Of a DNA stretch of 28,703 nt, positions 8,787 to 17,457 are shown one piece after another. Every line of letters begins with the position of its first letter. Position 1 is the stretch's first letter. This stretch comes from HGM12587 sp945786935 (GTDB taxonomy: Bacteria > Bacillota > Clostridia > Lachnospirales > Lachnospiraceae). The position numbers were made by a program, and so were the translations under genes. The notes beneath the pieces are model-generated. The model worked only from the letters and a program-made list of their open reading frames with translations, made no database searches and was not told where the DNA came from. Location of the stretch: NCBI GenBank assembly GCA_945786935.1, contig CALZFY010000023.1:1-28703 (forward strand). The letters are read 5' to 3'.

Positions 8787-10374
8787 GATCACACAGTTAA
8801 AATTGCCGGTAGGGCATAAACAGGAGGAGCTCGAAAAAAAGGTGTCTTCCATGTTAAAGATCTCACCGGAGAAAATACGAAAAATCGAAATATTCAAGCG
8901 TTCCTTAGATGCCAGAAAGAAACCGCTGATGTATAATTATCAGGTAGGTGTTTTCACGGAAGGCGAGGAAAAGCTTGTAAAGAAGCTAAAAAATAAAGAT
9001 GTGACCATGGGAAGCCTGATAGAATACAAATTCCCAAAATCAGGGGAGGAGAAGCTAAAACATCCACCGGTGATTATCGGTGCAGGACCGGCAGGACTTT
9101 TCTGTGCCTACCTTCTTGCAAAAGCAGGATATGAGCCGATCGTGCTGGAAAGAGGGCAGTCCGTAGAGGAGAGAAAAGCCATGGTGGATCATTTCTGGGA
9201 GACCGGTGAGTTAAATCCACAGTCCAATGTACAGTTTGGTGAGGGCGGTGCAGGCACTTTCTCCGATGGGAAACTCAATACTCTGGTAAAGGATCAGTTC
9301 GGACGCAGCCGTTTTGTGCTTAGAACCTTTGTGCAGTTTGGTGCCACCGATGATATTTTGTATGAGAACAAACCCCATATTGGTACCGATATTCTCATAG
9401 ATGTCGTAAGAAACTTAAGAAATGAGATCATCAGGCTGGGTGGATTGATTCGATTTAACAGTCAGGTCACGGATATTCGTCTGAAAGATGGTCAGGTGAA
9501 GGCAGTGGAGGTAAACCATGGGGAATGGATCGACACTGATTGTCTGGTCGTCGCCATCGGCCACAGCGCAAGAGATACCTTTGAAATGCTTTGGAAGTGT
9601 CAGATTCCCATGAGAAGTAAATCCTTTGCAGTCGGTGTCCGTATGGAACATCCACAGAAGCTTATCAACGAAAATCAGTATGGAAAGGATTATGATGGCA
9701 GTCTTCCGGCAGCAGCCTATAAGCTTACAAGAAAGGTGGCTGAAGAACGAGGGGTATATTCTTTTTGTATGTGTCCGGGAGGATATGTGGTAAATGCTTC
9801 TTCTGAAGAAGGGATGACAGCAGTCAATGGTATGAGTTATCATGCCAGAGCAGGAGAAAATGCCAACAGTGCCATGATCATTTCCGTAAGGCCCGAGGAT
9901 TTTGGAAGTGATGGACCACTTGCAGGCGTAGAATTCCAAAGACAGCTGGAGAGGGCTGCTTACCGGGAAGGTCAGGGAAAGATTCCGGTACAGCTTTTTG
10001 GGGATTTTTGTAAAAATAAAGTAAGTAAAAGCCTTGGGGACATTACACCATGTACAAAGGGACAGTGGACCTTTGGAAATGTCCGGAGCATTTTCCCGGA
10101 GAACCTTGCCAGGGGATTGGAAGAAGGGATTTTGGGATGTGAAAATCTGATTCCGGGATTTGCAAGAGAGGATGCACTGGTGCTTGGTGTAGAGAGCAGG
10201 ACTTCCTCTCCGGTTCGCATGGAACGGGAGGATAAAACTCTGGAAAGTGCAGTTTCGGGCCTTTACCCCTGTGGAGAAGGGGCAGGCTATGCCGGAGGCA
10301 TCATGTCTGCGGCCATGGACGGAATAAAAGTTGCCGAAGCAATTGCATTGAAATTTAAACCATGGTATCATTAA
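8779..10374 (+). CDS. FAD-dependent protein, COG2509-type 'NAD(FAD)-utilizing dehydrogenase'
   Basis: A 531-residue flavoprotein unrelated in layout to its neighbour. The N-terminal 90 or so residues form a small basic alpha/beta domain (KISPEKIRKIEIFKRSLDAR). The FAD Rossmann motif is IGAGPAG at residues 100-106, then VLERG at the end of the second strand. A family signature NPQSNVQFGEGGAGTFSDGK follows, and the C-terminus ends with GEGAGYAGGIMSAAMDG. ATG 8779 is chosen because residues before it would be read from inside the upstream flavoprotein gene; the chosen start overlaps that gene by 8 nt. An in-frame upstream GTG/ATG-like extension at 8704 is rejected. The electron acceptor and substrate are unknown. 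A long open frame on the opposite strand (9415-10371) is a shadow. Confidence 0.9.
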   Translation: MIKITQLKLPVGHKQEELEKKVSSMLKISPEKIRKIEIFKRSLDARKKPLMYNYQVGVFTEGEEKLVKKLKNKDVTMGSLIEYKFPKSGEEKLKHPPVIIGAGPAGLFCAYLLAKAGYEPIVLERGQSVEERKAMVDHFWETGELNPQSNVQFGEGGAGTFSDGKLNTLVKDQFGRSRFVLRTFVQFGATDDILYENKPHIGTDILIDVVRNLRNEIIRLGGLIRFNSQVTDIRLKDGQVKAVEVNHGEWIDTDCLVVAIGHSARDTFEMLWKCQIPMRSKSFAVGVRMEHPQKLINENQYGKDYDGSLPAAAYKLTRKVAEERGVYSFCMCPGGYVVNASSEEGMTAVNGMSYHARAGENANSAMIISVRPEDFGSDGPLAGVEFQRQLERAAYREGQGKIPVQLFGDFCKNKVSKSLGDITPCTKGQWTFGNVRSIFPENLARGLEEGILGCENLIPGFAREDALVLGVESRTSSPVRMEREDKTLESAVSGLYPCGEGAGYAGGIMSAAMDGIKVAEAIALKFKPWYH

Positions 10375-10398
10375 TTACAAATACACTTCGGAGGAATT

Positions 10399-10656
10399 AT
10401 GAGAGGCGTAGGAAAAAATTACTGGGCACTGACCCTGCTAATTTTAGCGGGAATTGTGCTGGGAAGCTTTATTGCTACCTTGACTGCCGGCATTCCGGGA
10501 CTTAGCTGGTTAAGCTACGGACAGACCTTTGGGTTTGAAAATCCGATCGTTTTAAATCTTGGAGTACTGGTGCTGACCTTTGGACTTACCATTAAGATTA
10601 CCATTGCCAGCATTATCGGCATTATCATTGCAGCATTTATTTATCATTTTATTTAA
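10399..10656 (+). CDS. DUF4321 family small membrane protein
   Basis: An 85-residue hydrophobic protein with two predicted transmembrane helices, about residues 8-30 and 52-83. They are separated by a short loop, GIPGLSWLSYGQTFGFENP. It resembles the DUF4321 family found in Clostridia. The start ATG follows a clear GGAGGAATT ribosome site. It lies between the flavoproteins and radC-mreB, 30 nt before radC, so it is probably in the same transcript. Its function is not known. Position beside shape genes suggests an envelope role, but that is only inference. Confidence 0.85.
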   Translation: MRGVGKNYWALTLLILAGIVLGSFIATLTAGIPGLSWLSYGQTFGFENPIVLNLGVLVLTFGLTIKITIASIIGIIIAAFIYHFI

Positions 10657-10686
10657 AAAAATGGGGGAGCACACGGAAAGGAATAT

Positions 10687-11385
10687 ATGGAAAAACTTAC
10701 CGTGACGATGAAACATCTTCCACCGCAGATGCAGCCTTATGAAAAATGCGTTGCTTTTGGACCGGGATTTCTGACAGATGCAGAACTGATTGCCTGTATT
10801 TTACGTTCCGGGACCAGAGAATACACTTCAGTTGCTTTGGCAGAGCTGTTATTAAAGCACAGAAAAGGTAATGAAGGGCTGGAAGGTCTTTGTACACTGT
10901 CTTACGAGGAACTGACAGAGGTTCCGGGAATTGGCAGGGTAAAGGCCCTGCAGATCCAGTGCATTTTTGAGCTGGCAAAGCGTATGAGCCGCTCACGGGC
11001 TGCAAAGTGCTTAAACTTTACCGAACCGGGAAGTGTTGCGGACTATTATATGGAAGAGTACCGGCACAGGGAGCAGGAGCATCTTCTTTTACTTTTTCTG
11101 GATAATAAAAGCAATCTTCTGGGAGAAAAAGAACTGTTTACCGGAACTGTGAATGCAAGTCTGGTATCACCCCGGGAAATTTATCTGGAAGCACTAAAAT
11201 TTCATGCCGTGGGAATTATTTTATTGCATAATCATCCCAGTGGTGATCCTACACCCAGTGATGCAGATCGAAGAATCACCAGGAAGGTCTGGGAGGCAGG
11301 AAGTCTTCTGGATATCCCTCTTTTGGATCACATTGTGATCGGCGACAGAAAGTACGTAAGCTTTCGTGAGGAAGGCTACATATAG
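10687..11385 (+). CDS. radC: RadC family protein (JAB/MPN domain)
   Basis: A 232-residue RadC homologue. The N-terminal part has a helix-hairpin-helix of the DNA-binding type (EVPGIGRVKALQIQCIFELAKR). The C-terminal JAB1/MPN domain carries the metal motif HNHPSGDPTPSDAD, with FTGTVNASLVSPREI before it. The name 'DNA repair protein' comes from an old radC assignment later traced to another gene, so the real function is unsettled. The metal ligands are intact, which suggests an active metal-dependent hydrolase (inference). Its position directly upstream of mreB is a classical bacterial arrangement (radC-mreBCD). The start ATG has GGAAAGGA just upstream. Confidence 0.93.
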   Translation: MEKLTVTMKHLPPQMQPYEKCVAFGPGFLTDAELIACILRSGTREYTSVALAELLLKHRKGNEGLEGLCTLSYEELTEVPGIGRVKALQIQCIFELAKRMSRSRAAKCLNFTEPGSVADYYMEEYRHREQEHLLLLFLDNKSNLLGEKELFTGTVNASLVSPREIYLEALKFHAVGIILLHNHPSGDPTPSDADRRITRKVWEAGSLLDIPLLDHIVIGDRKYVSFREEGYI

Positions 11386-11399
11386 AAAGGGAAGTTACA

Positions 11400-12416
11400 A
11401 TGGGAAATTTAAGTTTCGGAATTGATCTTGGTTCCAACAATTTAAAAATTTACTGTAAAGAAGGCGACCGAATCATTCAGCAGAAGAATATGGTGGCTGT
11501 GGAGAATAAAAAGGAGATGATCGCTTACGGAGATGAAGCTTACGCCATGTACGAAAAAGCACCATCTCATATTGAGGTAAGCTATCCGATGTCCTATGGA
11601 AATATCGGAAGCATTAAAAATCTTGAGGTATTTTTAAAATCTCTTCTGGAAAAAACTACAAAGGGAGCGCTAAAGGGAGCGGACTATTATCTTGCCCTTC
11701 CTACAGATGTACAGGACCGTGTATTTACAACCCTGATCCAGGATGCAGGCATGAAAGCAAAAAGCATTCAGATGGTTGATATGCCGGTTGCAGCAGGACT
11801 GGGACTTGGAATCAATGTCAAGGAAGCACAGGGTGTCTTAGTTGTTGATGTGGGAGCAGATACAACGGAGGTTTCCATTCTTTCCCTTGGCGGAATCGTT
11901 ATCAGCCGCCTTATTAAAGTGGGTGGAAATCAGATCGATGAAGCAATCATTTCCGCAGTGAGAAGAGAACATAACTATTTTATCGGAACAAAAACAGCAG
12001 AGCAGGTGAAAAAAGAGCTTGCTTATGCAGTGGTACCAAAGGATGCAAAGAATGAAAAAATGAAAATCTGTGGCAGAAACATGGTACTTGGATTACCGGC
12101 GATTCTGGAAATCGATGCAGAATTTGTATCAGAATCTATTAAAGATGTACTAAAACAGATTATGGATACGATTAAAGTGATCCTGGAGAGAACTCCGCCG
12201 GAACTTGGCGTTGATATGATCCAGAACGGTATTTATCTTACCGGTGGTGGATCACAGCTTAAAAATCTTGATCTGATGATATCCAATGCAACCGGAATCC
12301 GTGTTGTAAAGGATGAAAATCCGGAACAGTGTATTGCAAGAGGTCTTGCGAGAGTGATCAATGAAAAAGAATTCCGTTCCCTTACCTTTACGACAAAGGA
12401 ACAGGAATACAAATAA
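11400..12416 (+). CDS. mreB: Rod shape-determining protein MreB (divergent)
   Basis: A 338-residue actin-like ATPase that would polymerise on the membrane and guide the elongation machinery. It starts 14 nt after radC at an ATG with AAAGGGAAG upstream, and ends 15 nt before mreC. The actin fold is recognisable. Phosphate-1 loop GIDLGSNNLKIY is at residues 7-18, phosphate-2 loop VVDVGADTT at 148-156, then SLGGIV, and the adenosine motif GIYLTGGGSQLKN lies near the C-terminus. These deviate from canonical MreB, which has GIDLGT(A/S)NTLVY and DIGGGTT. Gene order (radC-mreB-mreC-mreD) supports the assignment. It could be an MreB paralogue with altered nucleotide handling while a canonical copy sits elsewhere. 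Confidence 0.88.
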   Translation: MGNLSFGIDLGSNNLKIYCKEGDRIIQQKNMVAVENKKEMIAYGDEAYAMYEKAPSHIEVSYPMSYGNIGSIKNLEVFLKSLLEKTTKGALKGADYYLALPTDVQDRVFTTLIQDAGMKAKSIQMVDMPVAAGLGLGINVKEAQGVLVVDVGADTTEVSILSLGGIVISRLIKVGGNQIDEAIISAVRREHNYFIGTKTAEQVKKELAYAVVPKDAKNEKMKICGRNMVLGLPAILEIDAEFVSESIKDVLKQIMDTIKVILERTPPELGVDMIQNGIYLTGGGSQLKNLDLMISNATGIRVVKDENPEQCIARGLARVINEKEFRSLTFTTKEQEYK

Positions 12417-12431
12417 ACAGGGAGTCATGGA

Positions 12432-13364
12432 ATGAGAAAGAGAAAGAAAGACTCTATTCCAAGTAAATATATTTTATCGGTGATTGCAGCTGTCTGCGTG
12501 GCATGCATGCTCTTATCCTATACCCTGGGCTTTCAGGGGGGAATCCTGGGTACTGTCAGCGGGTATGTGCTGGTTCCTATTCAGAAAGGAATCAATTATG
12601 TTGGCTGGTATTTAAGTGACCGTGCAGATAATCTGCAGGATCTTCGAAGAGTCATGGCTGAAAAAGAGGCATTACAGGAGCAGGTAGATCAGCTGACCAT
12701 TGAAAACAGTAAGCTGATGCAGGAAAAATATGAGCTGGAGGATTTAAGAGCATTATATGAGCTGGATCGTTCCTATTCGGATTTTTCCAAGGTGGCTGCC
12801 AATGTCATCGGAAAAGATACCGGAAACTGGTTTAACAGCTTTTTGATCGATAAGGGATCTGATGATGGAATCGCAGTGGATATGAATGTTTTGGCAGGCA
12901 GTGGTCTGGTAGGTATCGTAACGAAAGTGGGTGCAGACTGGGCGCAGGTTCGGGCTATTATTGATGATACCAGCAATGTCAGTGCTATGATCCTGTCCAC
13001 AGCAGATAACTGTATGGTCAGCGGAGACTTAAAACTGATGTCCAGAGGTGTGATCTCCATTTCCCAGTTAAAGGACTCTGACAATCAGGTAACATCCGGT
13101 TCCAAGGTAGTTACCTCCCAGGTCAGTGATAAATATCATCCGGGACTTTTGATAGGTTATGTACAGGAATTGCATATGGATTCCAATAACCTGACAAAGT
13201 CAGGCACCATCACACCGGCAGCGGATTTTGAACATTTACGTTCCGTACTGGTCATTACCGATCAGAAACGTCAGATCGATCCGGATGAAGAGGTGGAACC
13301 GGCGGAAGAAGCTGTTCCGGAGGAAACTGTAAGTCCGGATGACGCAGAAGGGGGAGAAGGATGA
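12432..13364 (+). CDS. mreC: Rod shape-determining protein MreC
   Basis: A 310-residue bitopic membrane protein that scaffolds the elongation complex and activates PBP2 in the periplasm-equivalent space. Residues 1-12 are basic (MRKRKKDSIPSK). A membrane helix follows at about 13-33. A coiled coil runs about 65-115 (LRRVMAEKEALQEQVDQLTIENSKLMQEKYELEDL in part). The beta-rich MreC core has NVIGKDTGNWFNSFLIDKGS and GLVGIV. The last 30 residues are an acidic tail rich in Glu, Pro and Asp, likely disordered. Its stop overlaps the mreD ATG as ATGA, so translation is coupled. Confidence 0.95.
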   Translation: MRKRKKDSIPSKYILSVIAAVCVACMLLSYTLGFQGGILGTVSGYVLVPIQKGINYVGWYLSDRADNLQDLRRVMAEKEALQEQVDQLTIENSKLMQEKYELEDLRALYELDRSYSDFSKVAANVIGKDTGNWFNSFLIDKGSDDGIAVDMNVLAGSGLVGIVTKVGADWAQVRAIIDDTSNVSAMILSTADNCMVSGDLKLMSRGVISISQLKDSDNQVTSGSKVVTSQVSDKYHPGLLIGYVQELHMDSNNLTKSGTITPAADFEHLRSVLVITDQKRQIDPDEEVEPAEEAVPEETVSPDDAEGGEG

Positions 13365-13882
13365 AAAAACGTCTTTCCATGTTCGGGGTTGTAGTTTTAT
13401 GCTTTATCCTGCAAAATACCGTCTTAAAAACCATTAATTTTGGAGCGGTGTCCCCAAATCTTCTTCTGATCATCACTGCCGGATTTGGCTTTGTGGGCGG
13501 CAGAAGAGAGGGAATGTATACAGGTGTTCTCTGTGGATTGATGGTTGACCTCTTTTATGGCCATTTGTTTGGGTATTATAGTTTGTTATATACGCTGATT
13601 GGCTATGTGAATGGTTTTTTCCATGCCGTATTTTATGATCTGGATATCAAACAGCCTATGTTATTGATCGCATTAAGTGATCTGGGTTATGGACTGATCC
13701 AATATTTCTTTCAGTTTCTTTTAAGAGGGAGATTTGATTTCGGCTTTTACTTTACCAGTGTGATTCTGCCGGAATTTTTGTATGCTGTGGTTCTTACCCT
13801 GTTGTGTTATCAGGGAATACTGAAACTATATGAAAAGCTTGACAGGCTTGACAGTACAGGGAGCGTAGACGAATTTGTTTGA
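13361..13882 (+). CDS. mreD: Rod shape-determining protein MreD
   Basis: A 173-residue polytopic membrane protein with about five hydrophobic helices, typical of MreD. A glycine-rich early segment, SPNLLLIITAGFGFVGGRREG, and GLMVDLFYG match the family's conserved region. The C-terminus is charged. It works with MreC in the elongation complex. The ATG overlaps mreC by 4 nt, and its end overlaps the PBP2 start by 8 nt, so mreC, mreD and the PBP2 gene form a translational chain. Confidence 0.93.
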   Translation: MKKRLSMFGVVVLCFILQNTVLKTINFGAVSPNLLLIITAGFGFVGGRREGMYTGVLCGLMVDLFYGHLFGYYSLLYTLIGYVNGFFHAVFYDLDIKQPMLLIALSDLGYGLIQYFFQFLLRGRFDFGFYFTSVILPEFLYAVVLTLLCYQGILKLYEKLDRLDSTGSVDEFV

Positions 13883-16721
13883 AGATTTCAAAGAGTGGTT
13901 TTTTAATTTCATAAAGTCAAGAAATGTTGTCCTGACAGCAATCTTTATCTGTTGCTTTGGTGCACTGTTGTACCGTGTATTCTATCTTCAGATCGTAAAA
14001 GGGGAGGAATACCAGGAAACATTTGCTTTGAAGCTGGAAAGAGAGGTCACAACTGCCAGTACCCGTGGAAAGATCTTTGACAGAAACGGGGAGCTTCTGG
14101 CATACAGTGAGCTTTCTTATTCTGTAGCCATTGAGGATAATGGTACTTATGAAACAACAAAGGAAAAGCAGCTTCGGTTGAATGATACGATTTACCGTCT
14201 CATCACTTTGATCGAAAAAAATGGAAACAATACAATTTCAGATTTTGGAATTGTATATGAAAACGGAAAGTATCGCTTTGTAAATGAGGGAACCCGTCTG
14301 CTGCGATTTAAGGCAGATGTTTACGGGCGTCTTAAAATTGAACAACTGGAAACCGAAGAGGAACTGGCTACGCCGGACGAGATCATGGATTATTTATGCG
14401 GTGAAAAGCGCTACCGCATTGATGAAGGCGGGTATGACGATGAATATCGGTTGAAGATCTTAAATATCAGGTATGCCATGAGCTCCAACAGCTATAAAAG
14501 ATATGTCAAGACCACAGTTGCATCGGATGTATCTGAGAGAACTGTGGCAGCGGTACTGGAAAACAGTAATGACCTGCAGGGAGTATCCATTGAGGAAGAT
14601 TCCATCCGCGTTTATCCGGATTCCAAATATTTCGCACCGCTTATCGGATGGATCGGGAAGGCCTCTGACGAGGAAATCGAAGGCTTTAACGAAGAACTGG
14701 GGAAAGAAAAATACCAGTTAAATGATATTGTAGGTAAATCCGGCATTGAACAGTATATGGAACTGGAATTACAGGGTACCAAAGGCTCCCAGATCATTGA
14801 CGTAGACAGTGTGGGAAATATTTTGAATGTGGAATCTGTGATAGAACCTGTCTCCGGGAATGATGTGTATCTTTCCATAGATAAAAATCTGCAGATTGCC
14901 TGCTATGATATCTTAGAGCAGAAGCTGGCAGGTATATTATTGGAAAAAATAACCAATACTAAGACCTATACTTCTACCGGTCGGGCAAAGGATATTAAAA
15001 TTCCAATCTATGATGTCTATTTTGCCTGCTTTGATAATCAGATCATTGATATCAACCGGTTTACAGATGAGGATGCATCAGATCTTGAAAAGCTGGTGTA
15101 TGAGCGCTTTAAGGTGAAGATGGCTTCAGTACTGGAAACTCTCCGGGGAGAATTATATAATCCAAATGCAAAGCCTTACAAAGAACTGTCTCTGGAGCTT
15201 AAAAACTACATGAGCCATATCGTCAGCAAGGAATGTCTTATGGGAGAGAATAAGGTGTTAAATCCGGATTCTTCCGATCCGATGTACAGCGCATGGCATC
15301 AGGAGGAAAGTATCAGCTTAAAGACTTATCTTGAATATTCCATTTCCATGAACTGGATCAATGTGTCAAAGATTGCTCCGGATATTCCGTATCTTGATTC
15401 ACAGGAAATCTATGATGCGCTGGTGGATTATATTACAGAGAGTCTGGCAGAAGATTCAAAATTTCAGGAAATGCTTTACCGCTTTATGCTGCAGGATGAC
15501 CTGATCACAGGAAAAGATACGGCCATGCTTCTTTACGATCAGGGAGTATTGGATTCCACAGAGGATGAAGACTATGCAGGTCTTATTTCCGGCAGAATGT
15601 CAGCCTATGATTTTTTCATCACAAAGATCAGAAAGCTGGAGATTACACCGGGGATGCTGGCACTGGAGCCATGCAGTGGCGGAATGGTACTGACAGATCC
15701 ATCCAATGGTGACGTACTTGCCTGTGTATCCTATCCGGGATTTGACAATAACCGTCTGACCAATACCATTGATGCAAAATATTACAGTCAGCTGTTAAAT
15801 GATAATGCAAGACCAATGTACAGCCGTGCAACCCAGGAAAGAACTGCTCCGGGTTCCACATTTAAACCGTTATCAGCCATGGCAGGTCTGTGTGAAGGCG
15901 TGATCACCACTTCGCCATCCAATACCATTACCTGTACCGGTGTTTATACAAAGGTCAGCAACCATCCAAAATGTTGGGTATTTACCCAGCGGGGCGGTTC
16001 TCATGGAGCGGAGAATGTGATTGAGGCCATTAAGGACTCCTGTAATGTATACTTTTATGAAGTCGGTTATCGTCTTGGAAGTACCGGAAACGGCCTATCC
16101 AATGAAGTGGGTCTGGAAAAACTTGCAAAATATGCTACCATGTTTGGTCTGGGAGATAAGTCAGGTCTTGAGACAGAAGAGAGTGAACCACATATTTCTG
16201 ATGAGACCATTGTTCCATCTGCAATCGGCCAGGGCAGCCACAACTACACGGTTTCCCAGATCGCAAGATATGTAACAACCATTGCCAATGGCGGAACCTG
16301 TTACAATTTGTCGCTTCTGGATAAAGTGACTGATTCGGCAGGAAATTTAGTTGAAGAATATGGTTCTACAGTGTATAATGTATTAGATGTACCGCAGGAA
16401 TATATGACTACCATTCAACAGGGTATGAAGGCCTATGCAATGAATTCCTCAGCCATCAACAATGTTGGGATTTCCAGTGCAGGTAAGACGGGTACGGCAG
16501 AACAGTCCGTAAACCATCCAAACCACGCTCTGTTTATTGGATATGCACCTTTTGATAATCCGGAAATTTCAATCGCAGTACGAATTGCAAATGGTTATAC
16601 ATCAGCCAATGCAGCATCTATTGCAGCAGATGTATATAAATATTATTTTAAACTTGTGGCAGAAGACGAGCTTCTGAATGGTGAAGCCGCCGGATCTACA
16701 GGAACAGTCGCAGGAGATTGA
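13875..16721 (+). CDS. mrdA: Penicillin-binding protein 2 (peptidoglycan transpeptidase), with large insertion
   Basis: A 948-residue class B PBP that cross-links peptidoglycan made by RodA. A TTG start at 13875 overlaps mreD by 8 nt, with AGGGAG 11 nt upstream. The cytoplasmic tail and one membrane helix occupy about residues 17-38. The PBP dimerisation domain begins with STRGKIFDRNGELLA. The transpeptidase motifs are complete: SxxK is Ser661-Thr-Phe-Lys664, SxN is Ser722-Cys-Asn724, and KTG is 871-873. The protein is far longer than the usual 600-720 residues. The excess lies between YLSIDKNLQ (about 332-341) and SGGMVLTDPSNGDVLA (about 600-615), where about 240 residues are present instead of a few tens. 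The insertion has no motif I recognise. Partnership with RodA at 18553 is likely. Confidence 0.94.
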   Translation: MFEDFKEWFFNFIKSRNVVLTAIFICCFGALLYRVFYLQIVKGEEYQETFALKLEREVTTASTRGKIFDRNGELLAYSELSYSVAIEDNGTYETTKEKQLRLNDTIYRLITLIEKNGNNTISDFGIVYENGKYRFVNEGTRLLRFKADVYGRLKIEQLETEEELATPDEIMDYLCGEKRYRIDEGGYDDEYRLKILNIRYAMSSNSYKRYVKTTVASDVSERTVAAVLENSNDLQGVSIEEDSIRVYPDSKYFAPLIGWIGKASDEEIEGFNEELGKEKYQLNDIVGKSGIEQYMELELQGTKGSQIIDVDSVGNILNVESVIEPVSGNDVYLSIDKNLQIACYDILEQKLAGILLEKITNTKTYTSTGRAKDIKIPIYDVYFACFDNQIIDINRFTDEDASDLEKLVYERFKVKMASVLETLRGELYNPNAKPYKELSLELKNYMSHIVSKECLMGENKVLNPDSSDPMYSAWHQEESISLKTYLEYSISMNWINVSKIAPDIPYLDSQEIYDALVDYITESLAEDSKFQEMLYRFMLQDDLITGKDTAMLLYDQGVLDSTEDEDYAGLISGRMSAYDFFITKIRKLEITPGMLALEPCSGGMVLTDPSNGDVLACVSYPGFDNNRLTNTIDAKYYSQLLNDNARPMYSRATQERTAPGSTFKPLSAMAGLCEGVITTSPSNTITCTGVYTKVSNHPKCWVFTQRGGSHGAENVIEAIKDSCNVYFYEVGYRLGSTGNGLSNEVGLEKLAKYATMFGLGDKSGLETEESEPHISDETIVPSAIGQGSHNYTVSQIARYVTTIANGGTCYNLSLLDKVTDSAGNLVEEYGSTVYNVLDVPQEYMTTIQQGMKAYAMNSSAINNVGISSAGKTGTAEQSVNHPNHALFIGYAPFDNPEISIAVRIANGYTSANAASIAADVYKYYFKLVAEDELLNGEAAGSTGTVAGD

Positions 16722-16731
16722 CAGGAGAATT

Positions 16732-17439
16732 ATGGAACAGTCAGTAGTAATTAAGAGTAATAAATATGGTCTGACCGTTTGTCTGGATCAGGAGATGGAG
16801 TTTGAAGCTCTGAGAAAAGCAGTGTCACAGAAATTTGCAGAATCAAAAAAGTTCTTTAGGGGAGCCGAGTTTGCCATTGCTTTTGAAGGAAGAAGCCTGT
16901 CCCAGGAACAGCAGGTGCTTCTTGTGCAGGAAATCATTGAAAGTGCAGGAATCAAGGTTCCGTGTATTGTAGATGTGGATGTGGCAAAGGAGGCTGTGAT
17001 GAAACAGGCTTTAGAGCATACAAAAGCATCTGAAGATGTAATTGCCCATAACGATGGTAAGTTTTACAAAGGAACTCTCAGATCCGGTCAGGTACTGGAA
17101 TCGGAGACAAGCATTGTTGTTCTGGGTGATGTAAATCCGGGAGCAACGGTAGTTTCCAAAGGAAATGTAGTGGTACTTGGAACTTTAAAAGGCAGTATTT
17201 ATGTAGGTGCAGGAGGAAATGAGAATACCTTTGTTGCAGCCTTAGCTATGGATCCTATGCAGATTCGTATTGCAGATCACATTGCACGTAATTCTGACAG
17301 TCCTGATAAGAAAGATAAGAAAAAGCTTATGAAAAAGAAGGACAGGCAGGATGAACAGCCCATGATCGCATACGTGGATGCTGGAAATATTTATATTGAA
17401 CCAATTACAAAAGAAGTATTAGCAGACATTAATATATAA
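16732..17439 (+). CDS. minC: Septum site-determining protein MinC
   Basis: A 235-residue inhibitor of FtsZ ring assembly, brought to the membrane by MinD. ATG 16732 has AGGAGA 4-5 nt upstream, and the PBP2 stop is only 10 nt before it; an in-frame earlier start would lie inside PBP2 and is rejected. The N-terminal domain (about 1-100) is alpha/beta. The C-terminal beta-helix has the MinC signature repeats GDVNPGATVVSKGNVVVLG and LKGSIYVGAGG, then ENTFVAALAMDP. Residues after about 190 include an unusual lysine-rich stretch (KKDKKKLMKKKDRQ) before the final MIAYVDAGNIYIEPI strand. It probably acts with MinD and MinE downstream. Confidence 0.93.
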   Translation: MEQSVVIKSNKYGLTVCLDQEMEFEALRKAVSQKFAESKKFFRGAEFAIAFEGRSLSQEQQVLLVQEIIESAGIKVPCIVDVDVAKEAVMKQALEHTKASEDVIAHNDGKFYKGTLRSGQVLESETSIVVLGDVNPGATVVSKGNVVVLGTLKGSIYVGAGGNENTFVAALAMDPMQIRIADHIARNSDSPDKKDKKKLMKKKDRQDEQPMIAYVDAGNIYIEPITKEVLADINI

Positions 17440-17457
17440 CCATGGAGGAGTTTGAAA

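Noticed and set aside
9415..10371. Long open frame of 318 codons on the minus strand
   Set aside because: It lies wholly inside the COG2509-type flavoprotein gene, which has clear FAD motifs. The minus-strand translation has no recognisable domain and is rich in Cys, His and Ser, as expected of a shadow frame.
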